Below are positions 56,540 through 64,000 of a stretch of 64,000 bases of DNA, piece by piece (positions within the stretch are counted from its first letter, which is position 1; each line of letters opens with the position of its first letter). Below the pieces are notes generated by a model. The model made no database searches. It saw only the letters and a program-made list of their open reading frames with translations, and was not told the origin of the DNA. The position numbers were made by a program, and so were the translations under genes. This stretch comes from Magicicada septendecula (taxonomy: Eukaryota; Arthropoda; Insecta; Hemiptera; Cicadidae). The stretch spans positions 148,032,574 to 148,096,573 of the forward strand of contig CM068369.1 in NCBI GenBank assembly GCA_034769895.1, in the 5' to 3' direction.

Positions 56540-57606
56540 TGATGGAGAGGAAGTGGACGATATCTAACCTTTGAAGAATTTCAGGATGCTTTAAATAGTG
56601 CGAATAATTGTAAGTCGCCAGGGATTGATAAACATTGAATCTACCAGATATTCAAAACGGAAAGTGAAATAGAAATTAATAATCCTGTATAATTTGTACT
56701 GACATAATAAACGTTTCCTTCAAGTATAAACTATTATTAAAAGATAATAATAGTTATATTTGGATTTTACAAATAACTCTCTTGTGTTGTTAGTATCTTT
56801 ACGAGCCAACAAAACATAGAGAGTTTAATAGACTAACACACTTATTATTAATTGTTTATGTAAGAGCTTTTGACTGGGTTAACAGGATTAAATTATAGGA
56901 AATTTTAAATAAAAAAAGGATACCTTTGCATTTAGTAAATGCGATTAAAAGCCAGTATATAATGTACTGGCTCCATTAATAGTATCAAAGTGGGTAATAG
57001 GATAAGTTAAAGAATGATTTTGATTGCGATTCAGTGTTCCCAATACTGAATAAATTTTACTTGAACGATGCAATCAGAATATGGAAGATGTGTGTCGATT
57101 GCAGATTAAATTTAATGACTTTAAACTGTCTACTTTTTTATATGCAGGTGTCGATATTCTATTACCAGGGCATAAAATCCTCAACAAATAGCGTTTTATG
57201 CTCTTGACAAAAGCATTAATAACTATAATTTAATTGCTTATTGTGTTAAACACCCAATAAGAGAAAAGTTAGCCCTGAATAATTAATAGTTTTATAGGAT
57301 GCGATATGAGAAATAATTACAACTGTCATCTAGAAAAGAAAATATATAGATTTGAAAATAGTTGCGGTACAATTTTAAGAACACTTAAAAACAGGTGCCA
57401 AGGGACATTTTATTGAAATTTTATAGAGTACGTAATGACTGTTCCTGCCCTGTTATATGGTAGTGGTGTCTGGACGTTAATTAAAAAGTGATTGTAAACG
57501 TGTCCAGGCTGCAGAGATGAAACTTTTACGTTCAGTGGCAGGTTGCACATTAAGGGACGGTAAGAGGAACGATGATATCAGGAAGGAACTGTATAATATT
57601 CAATAA
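56540..57606 (+). pseudogene. RTE-like reverse transcriptase, long but decayed copy
   Basis: Plus-strand pieces in the proper order: LTFEEFQDALNSANNCKSPG followed by IDK near 56570 (fingers, usually KAPGIDG); VRAFDWVNRIKL near 56860 (palm motif with first catalytic Asp); ILNKKRIPLHLVNAIKSQY; FYLNDAIRIWKM near 57050; STFLYAGVDILLPG near 57130, where the FADD/YADD box is changed to YAGV; VPALLYGSGVWTLIKK near 57450; and QAAEMKLLRSVAGCTLRDGK near 57510, ending at a TAA after ELYNIQ. Stops and a one-base insertion interrupt it, and loss of the active-site Asp confirms it is dead. The same family as the fragments at 19275 and 22470 is plausible. Confidence 0.85.
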
Positions 57607-57909
57607 ATGAAAAATAATATTAGGATAGGCCTATCGCACCAAACGATAAGACCATTTAAATAGGTAGCCATATTATAACATTGCCAAAAAAACTTGGGGG
57701 CATTCTGTAAGATGTAAAGATATTCAAAACCCCCCAAAACAAGGCGGACACAACAGATCTGTAAGGCCGAAACAGACATAATTAATACTTAATTATGAAA
57801 TAGATGGCGATGATGATATTATTAATTTTAAATCATGTACAAGAAAAAAAAGGTAAAAAGATTAAATTTTAAATCCCTTTTACGCTTCAAACCTGCAATA
57901 CCAAATAAC

Positions 57910-58475
57910 CTACTATGCTCTGTATGACGATGGTTGGCGTGTGGACCCTTGGCTTACCTGCTGCCTCTCCCCCATTGTAATACTTCCGCCCGGGCTCGAC
58001 AGCAGCTAATTGCCGCGTGAGTCACCTCACTGTGCATCCAGTATGAAACAGTTTTTTTTTGCCTCGCCCAATACTGGTAAAAGTTTGTTATATTTGAAAT
58101 CAGCGAAATAATACGATGAAAATGACACCAAACACGACTAAAAATATTAAATTTTAAGGTGTTTCAAGGTAAAAGCTCAACAACTACTTTAATACAGATC
58201 TTCAGTGCATAGTGCTTTATGACGCCCAAGTTTTAATATTCCTTTGTCGTGTTTGGTGGCATTTTCATCGTATTATTTCGCTGATTTCAAATATAACAAA
58301 ATTTTACCAGTATTGGGCGAGGCAAAAAAAAAATTGTTTCATACTGGACGCACAGTGAGGTGACTCACGCGGCAATTAGCTGCTGTCGAGCCCGGGCGGA
58401 AGTATTAGAATGGGGGAGAGGCAGCAGGTAGGCTAAGGGTCCACACGCCTACCATCGTCACACAGAGCATAGTAG
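57910..58475. mobile_element. 566-bp foldback element, long inverted arms
   Basis: Arms of about 230-260 bp are reverse complements at roughly 95% identity, beginning CTACTATGCTCTGT at the left with its complement ending at 58475. They include CCGCCCGGGCTCGACAGCAG, CGTGAGTCACCTCACTGTGC and AATCAGCGAAATAATACGAT. A loop of some 45 bp lies near 58170-58215. The outer halves are GC-rich, unlike the surroundings. No coding capacity. I found no certain target duplication and cannot name the superfamily. Confidence 0.85.
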
Positions 58476-58642
58476 ATTCTTGTTTTAGTAAGATCTAAAT
58501 GGTCGGTAAGTATTCTTTGTTCTATGTGTATCTTCTGACAAATATTCCAAAGAAAATCTACGATATAAGTTGTTTAACAATATGTAATATTAATTAAAGC
58601 ATTTGTAACGTAAAAGAAATTGTTTACCTTGAGAATATTTTT

Positions 58643-58898
58643 AACACTGCTGCACACCACTACAGAAAAATTATTCCGATTAGCGCTTTCAAGCTTCACA
58701 GCTCATCATCAGATCGGAATAACAATAATAGGACTAGACAACTTCTTTATACCTCCACCTGCCCTAACGTTCGTAAACATTTTCGTAAACAAACGATAAG
58801 TTAAATGTTCTTTCAGGCTATTACTAACTGTGATTATATTATATTATTTCTGGGTATTATTATTTGTGATTATAACCACTAACACAACTTTCTTAATT
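58643..58898. mobile_element. Hammerhead retroelement, family A, 256 bp
   Basis: The left end carries the minus-oriented hammerhead unit; the right end carries the plus-oriented tail TGTGATTATAACCACTAACA to CTTAATT. The interior shares TCGTAAACAAACGATAAG with the 38482 copy and lacks most of the larger element. AGAATATTTTT (58632-58642) and AGAATAGTTTT (58899-58909) match at 10 of 11 positions and are a likely target duplication. Confidence 0.7.
58671..58722 (-). ncRNA. Hammerhead ribozyme, family A, intact core
   Basis: Minus strand, 5' to 3': stem I half TTATTCCGAT; core CTGATGA; one extra T; stem II GAGCT/AGCTT closed by GTGA; GAA; stem III AGCGCT, which is self-complementary; cleavage base A; stem I half ATCGGAATAA. 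Stem I is a perfect 10-bp helix. This is the type I hammerhead order. Because stem III is a short palindrome without a loop, the active form would most likely be a dimer formed by two RNA copies or tandem units, as described for hammerheads of Penelope-like elements. The extra T before stem II departs from the canonical motif. Confidence 0.85.
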
Positions 58899-59499
58899 AG
58901 AATAGTTTTGCTGTGAGTATTTTATAGTCTGAAAATTAGATAAGTTTATAGTCTAGTAACAGTTAAAATATAATTTATTGTAAGTATACTTTTCATAAAT
59001 GAGTATAATAAATTATGTGAAAACTGTTGTTCAGGTTACTTGACTTTAACAAACAATATAAGGAACTAAAGTAATTATAAGTAATGAAGCTCCAAAGTCC
59101 GTCCAGAAAGCCATTTGAGTTAATGGTGTTCGGTCGAAGCACAAGAAACAGTTGTTCTGCACCAGATTAATGTCTGCATTATCGTCCTAGGTTTTGCCAG
59201 AGCTGTACAAAGCACATTGCAAACGTCTTGCACAAAATTTATCCAAGAGTAATGTCCCCAGTTGCGAATAACATCCCTGGGAACACAAAAACTAATGCCC
59301 CTCTAGCAAGTAACGTCCATGTGTAGAGAATGATAAGAACGTAATATTTTATACGGTTTTGCACATCGTTTAATAAAGATAATGAATACACAAATCAATC
59401 TATAAGTAAACATAGTTTTATGAATATAATAAAACACAAATGTGGATAATTAATAAAAATTATGCTTCGGAATCTAATCTATAAAAAGTAGTTACTGGT
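58899..59499. other. No recognised gene
   Basis: AT-rich sequence; nothing assigned. Confidence 0.5.
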
Positions 59500-59790
59500 T
59501 CTGATGCTACCAGTTGGCAAGAATCGAGAAAATAAGAAACAAAGAAATTATAAGGCAGATGAGAAACAGTGTTAACAGACATAAGACCAGAGAGCGTAAG
59601 AGACTGATATGGTATGGCCACGTACAGACGGTGGGTGATGGGAGGTGGGCTAAACGAGTTATCAGATGGAAGAGAAAGAGCCAGCACAGATGTAAACATC
59701 GCCGTAGGAGACAGATGATTTGAACATGGGGAATGCATGAACTGCAAACGCTGGAGACTAGGTTGGAAGAGACAACCCAAAAATCAATCT
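59500..59790 (+). pseudogene. Non-LTR reverse transcriptase C-terminal fragment
   Basis: Plus-strand frame with RIEKIRNKEIIRQM, KRLIWYGHVQTVGDGRWAKR and RWKRKSQHRC, followed after a stop by ELQTLETRLEE. This is the C-terminal region seen in insect non-LTR RTs, with the WxGHVxRM block followed by a basic GRP-like stretch. The catalytic domain is missing. RTE-like or a related clade; too short to decide. Confidence 0.65.
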
Positions 59791-60859
59791 TTTTTGACAA
59801 CCCAAAAATTATATTTTTAATTAAGGGGCAAGATATCGCGGATTTTTGAACAAAAAACGTAAATTTTGAGACGTTCATTGAGCATAATTTTTAAAGCAGA
59901 CTTAGATTTTAACCATTCACATTTGTAATCGAAACATGAAATCACGCTTTTAGGTTACGAGATTAATTGTTAATCGTTGAATAGCTCTTGTCCAGAGTAG
60001 ACGTATTTGAATTTGCTCTTATGTAAAGCCAAGGAATAATAGAAAAATAATAAAAAGTGCATAAAATTGAAAGAAATAACGAATAACAATTAAGTATTAT
60101 CAAAATTAAGAATACGCAGAATTAATTCCACATCACAATGACCTATCATGCAGTAATAAAGTGTCGACGAATTACGGCGACCGAGACCACGTATTGGTGA
60201 GATATAACCAGACTTCCACTTTGAAACAACATTTAAATATTATATCAATGAAATAACTAATAAATTAACAGAACCAAATTAACACCATAACCTCAACACG
60301 TAAAACACTGAATCACATAGCACTTTGTGAAAAACAGTGACTATTAGTGTTACACGTAATAAAGTGAACACTTGATATTATTCAAAACTTATTTTTTGAC
60401 TGAAAATAAACCATATAGTCAAAACTATTTGAAAACTTAAGCTAAAACGTAGGTATTCAGTAGTGAGTGTTTACATACTAAAATGAACTCCGCTCCTGGT
60501 GGCTGTAACTTGAACTAGCTTGAAGCATAAAGCTGAGAGTTACATTTTTCTGTTTAGCGGAACATTTGATATTGCTTTTGTGCATATAAAAAGATTTATT
60601 TACTAATTAAGATTTGTAATTTAATTTATGTTAGTGTTTAAGAAAGTTTATGTGTTATTTTATTGTTGGTTAAGGACATGATTCAATACTGGATATATAA
60701 AAGAATCCATGACCCTGAGTAATTCATTTGTAATAATTATTTGTACTATACTGAATAAAATAAATAAAATGATAAAGAAATAATATTGTAAAAACAACCA
60801 AGCAAAAATCTTTTATTTTATTTTACTTATAAATAATATAATATAAATATATATAACTC
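59791..60859. other. No recognised gene
   Basis: AT-rich DNA; nothing assigned. Confidence 0.5.
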
Positions 60860-61696
60860 AGAGTCTGAGGATTTATGGGTACTGAATACAAATTCACACC
60901 GTTACACCGATTGCCACCAAAATTTGCACAGGTAACCTTTGATACAAGGCAAAAAACACTGTCTAAATTTGAATTTGATATTTTGCCCCGTTCGCACGAT
61001 TTAGGCCCTTTTAATTATGGCTTTTCCTTGACGCGTATAATATGTCAAAAACACCATGGAGACCAGAATTAATTACCATAGTAACAAGGAAATAAACAAA
61101 ATCTATTTATTTATAGATCGGAACTATACTTTATCCATTCCTGCAGTACATTTTCCATGTTTTATACAATATCCGATTACATCGATATATTACGATGTGG
61201 AAAAGAAGAAGTGTACCAATTGTAAATTGTCCTATTACTTAATGAAAAACGGAAATACGTGTTGTTTTCATTTGTGAAGTTAGGTGACAACGGTTTTTGG
61301 TTTTTAGTTTAGGCCTACTGCTGAAATAAATAAAAGCCATGGTTAAGGAAAGCATAACGTTTAATGTGTCATACAATGCTTCTAACACAGTAACACTTAA
61401 AATAAAGAATTTAGCGTTTTTGATTTAACAGGTACTTTATACTTTATAGCTACCTCCAAAGGCTTTATAAACGGGTACTTTTAAATCTCCCAGGGCTGTT
61501 TGTTGCACCAACATAATAATTTAGTACAAGTAAAAATAGTACAAGTGTTGAAAACAGCTTTGGAGAGAATTTGACTAATGAGTAAAAAATTGTTAAACGA
61601 GCTGACAGAACACCATATAGACACAGACAATAAAAATTATATTAAAATACTTATTAAAAGTCAAATATTCGCGTGCGAAGCCGCGGGTAACAGCTA
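60860..61696 (+). mobile_element. Possible non-autonomous Helitron (3' end visible)
   Basis: The right end GTGCGAAGCCGCGGGTAACA then GCTAG, followed by T, has the features of a Helitron 3' terminus: CTAG end (CTRR) and a small GC-rich hairpin (CGCG/CGCG around 61670-61686) a few bases upstream. Similar GCGAAGCCGCGGG...CTAGT ends are common in arthropod Helitrons. The left boundary is a guess placed where sequence character changes. The frames at 60875-61277 show no Rep or helicase motif. Confidence 0.45.
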
Positions 61697-62269
61697 GTAC
61701 ATTATAAATTTGGCTCCCCAAAGCGTGGGTCATCGATATATAAAATATTACTTTATAATATTTATTATTATTTAATATGTATGTTTAGTTTAATAACGTT
61801 AATAACTTGTAACTTAGTAAAATAAGTTTAATTTAAAATATTCATATAAAGACATAGTTAACAATTTAAGACGTAAAATTACTTAAAGTAGTTTAGTTGT
61901 TTTCAAAGTCGATAAAGGCAATATTAAGTAGGAGCGAATATATTGAAAAGACAGAATATATCGCTCTTAAGGAATGGCGATTTTAACATATTAAGTACAG
62001 ATTCCAATACCACGTTTCCAAAACAGATAAAATGGCTTATCAATAATTGTTCTAATAAATTTCTGAGCACGAAAATTTTAAGTTAAGTATGGTGAATCAA
62101 AAAGCTGCTGTTTTGTAAAGTTTACTAAAATTACATAAACCTAATTGCCACTGGTGTCTAATTGTTTCATATGTAATTGCACCTGCACATAAAATCTGAA
62201 AAAATTTAAGCAGTTAATCATGTCTGTTTTTTTTATGATGTGCAAGTAGGATTATTTATTATTGGAATT
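61697..62269. other. AT-rich DNA, nothing recognised
   Basis: No coding or repeat signal. Confidence 0.5.
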
Positions 62270-62880
62270 TTCAGCAATTTTTGTCATTGTGTCTATACGT
62301 TTTCGTAAGTGACGTTGAACTGTGAAATTAAGTTTCGTCTGTCTATACTATGGGCCGCTGTTCTTCTCTCAATTCCCGTAATTTTCTTATTTGTTAACTC
62401 TTAAGTTTCTAATGCTCTGTTTTTCTATTAAACGTTTCCTACTGCTTTTGGCACGTTCTCATCAAAATCCCATTTGATGAATAGTATGCCTCAGACTAGA
62501 TGTACTACCGTTAGAATTAATCCGTTATTTGAAATTGTTTAAATTACTTTAAATTTTGGCCTTTCCCTTCTATGAATTGACATTCGTGAAATCATCGAAA
62601 ATCGTGAAATTCGTGATTGATTTGATAGTATACTTGTCGAAATCGTCTAAATCAGTTTTTACTTCCTTTTTTGAACGGTTTCTATGGGGAGTGTTGACAG
62701 ATTTTATATCACCTATATACGTCGATGCTTCTTTAATAATTCTAAAAACACTACTTAGAGACACGGCACACGTCTGAGCTACCAGTTCCTGTAACTTTCC
62801 TCCTGATATTTCCTTATCATCCGATTTAGTAAACCTGTACACGTTATTGATTATTTTCCACTCTGACTGCGTATGACTTT
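62270..62880 (-). pseudogene. Tc1/mariner-superfamily (DDE_3-type) transposase relic
   Basis: The minus strand, reading from 62875, gives EWKIINNVYRFTKSDDKE, then LVAQTCAVSLSSVFRIIKEA (helix-turn-helix), RNRSKKEV and TDLDDFDKYTIKSIT. After frame changes it gives STSSLRHTIHQMGF, SRKRLIEKQSIRNLR, IRKLRELREEQRPIV and, after a stop, TDET (first catalytic Asp) near 62350. This order is the N-terminal half of the Tc1/mariner-like transposases often found in insect genomes that have DDE_3 domains. The remaining catalytic residues are missing and several stops occur. Confidence 0.7.
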
Positions 62881-63220
62881 CCTTAGCAGTGAAGTCGACA
62901 GCAATCCAGATTGATCCATTTCACTCTCAACAAGCTGGAAATTATAACAATAAACTAAACAGTACGTTTTTGATGAAAACTGATGTGTTTTGAAAAGTAG
63001 GAAACATCAGCGCACATAATGTGCAGTTGGCAAGAAAACAGTTTATTCTTGTCTAGTAAACTTACCTACACTGATTTTTAGCTTATCATTTAGTAATACT
63101 GAAGTAAAAATGTTAATTTCTTTGTAAGAATTTAGTAATTAATATATTAATAGTATAGTAATTATGTATATTTACTATGTGTACATACGTTGATTACAAA
63201 AATGTTTTCCATATTTTCGG
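62881..63220. other. Short unassigned stretch
   Basis: AT-rich, no feature recognised. Confidence 0.45.
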
Positions 63221-63267
63221 GGGGGGGGAGGTTCTAACCCCTAAAACCTTCTCTCGGTGCGCCACTG
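63221..63267 (-). mobile_element. Terminus of a DNA transposon (CAGTGGCGCACCGAG end)
   Basis: Read on the minus strand, CAGTGGCGCACCGAGAGAAG, then TTTTAGGGGTTAGAACC and a C9-type homopolymer. This resembles a hAT-like or other DNA transposon end with CAGTGGCG start. Its partner end was not found in the window. It abuts the Gypsy fragment. Confidence 0.45.
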
Positions 63268-64000
63268 GACAAGACACCAACCAGAATAGTGGGGACGCCC
63301 TAGTACATACTTTACAATTTGAGGCCGCCAAGTCAGTGTTTGGTTGCGTAAGTCGTAAAATGCGCGCTAAAAATCGCGACAGCACAGACGATGAAGAGGA
63401 AGAACAAGGAACAGAAACCCAACAATCGGGGCCACAGAATAAAATAAGAAAAGATGGAAGACCAAAGAGTTTAAGATGTGGGAAACCTGGACCTCTATCC
63501 AGATTGGCGAGGTAGTGTTCAGCAACAGGGAAACGAGGAGTAATCGGTACAACGAGGCGTGTGCTTACAAACTGGATGAACAAAGCCACAATACAATACG
63601 CAATTTCTACACTTCAGAAAAATATCGTGAGCTTGGTTGGTGACCGGATTACCGGTTCCTTGGTTCCCGGATTCATCCAAGGAAGCTGACACAGGTGCCA
63701 CAGTCTCCATTGTGCGCCCTGATGTGGTGAAAAATCTCAAGCCAATCTGGTGCTCTTGCAGTCTGCGAATAGCTACTGGACGGACTGTCAAAGTGTTTGG
63801 TAAAATAGAGATACTCCTACGCCTCGGTCGACTTGATTTGATCAAGTACTTGTTGCAAACATTGTGGATGAAGCAATTCTTGGTGTGGACATTATGAACA
63901 CGTATAGTTTGATAGTCGACTTCCAAAACAATGTTTTTAGAATCGAGAAAGAAGAGGTAATGCTCTCCACAATAAATATGTCAGAAAAATCAATAAAATC
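63268..64000 (+). pseudogene. Gypsy-type LTR retrotransposon, gag end and protease
   Basis: Plus strand, running off the window edge. GDALVHTLQFEAAKSVFG at 63290 resembles the end of a Gypsy gag capsid. An acidic linker (DDEEEEQGTETQ) follows, then a damaged zinc knuckle (RCGKPGPLSRLAR) ending in a TAG at 63513-63515. In a later frame is the aspartic protease active site ADTGATVSIVRPDVV at 63685 (Asp-Thr-Gly), and after one more frameshift IVDEAILGVDIMNTYSLIVD near 63860, the conserved ILGxD flap-partner region. Reverse transcriptase would lie beyond 64000. Frameshifts and a stop mark it as degenerate. Confidence 0.8.

Overview
This window looks like gene-poor, AT-rich (roughly 65% by eye) nuclear DNA from a large arthropod genome, most likely an insect. 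Reasons: R1-clade, RTE-like and I/Jockey-type non-LTR retrotransposon remnants, a mariner, a Tigger-type MITE, a hAT MITE and a Gypsy fragment, all typical of insects; very long (AC)n arrays; scattered AGGCCTA words; and no compact gene, operon or Shine-Dalgarno signal. A large cockroach/termite-like or other polyneopteran genome is my guess; the sequence alone does not prove it. I found no convincing intact host gene. Nearly every long open frame is a microsatellite artefact, an antisense shadow or a broken transposon frame. One 39-codon reverse-strand frame at 30343-30462 has the layout of a terminal exon (acceptor AG, stop, downstream AATAAA) and is kept as a weak candidate.

Layout. 1-6.2 kb: unique AT-rich DNA with a diverged 90-bp duplication. 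6.2-9.1 kb: an R1-clade retrotransposon in two oppositely oriented halves (reverse transcriptase on minus, gag-like ORF1 on plus) meeting at a (TTA)n array. 11.9-13.0 kb: four tandem units of about 160 bp, then (AC)n. 17.6-24.8 kb: microsatellites, two RTE-like reverse transcriptase pseudogenes and a 121-bp tandem repeat. 24.8-30.3 kb: nothing recognisable. 30.9-31.6 kb: mariner transposase relic. 32.6 kb: a perfect 208-bp (AC)n. 34-41 kb: hammerhead-bearing palindromic retroelements, a Tigger-like MITE and a hAT MITE with an 8-bp target duplication. 46.9-54 kb: further hammerhead-like elements and an I/Jockey-type RNase H fragment with an (AGT)n tail. 56.5-59.8 kb: RTE-like pseudogene, a 566-bp foldback element, the best hammerhead copy and another RT C-terminus. 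60.9-64 kb: probable Helitron end, Tc1/mariner-type transposase relic and a Gypsy gag-protease fragment running off the edge.

The most interesting content is a set of small non-autonomous retroelements carrying hammerhead-ribozyme-like RNAs. The copy at 58671-58722 (minus strand) has the CUGAUGA core, stem II, GAA, a short self-complementary stem III (AGCGCU), the cleavage-site A and a perfect 10-bp stem I. A second copy (48286-48336) lies in a 134-bp insertion with a 13-bp target duplication. A different family at 34394-34662 has a 16-bp target duplication. Two more motifs (53885, 47182) share the same unusual feature, one extra U between CUGAUGA and stem II. The architecture resembles hammerheads known from Penelope-like retroelements, but no Penelope reverse transcriptase is present here, so that link is inference.
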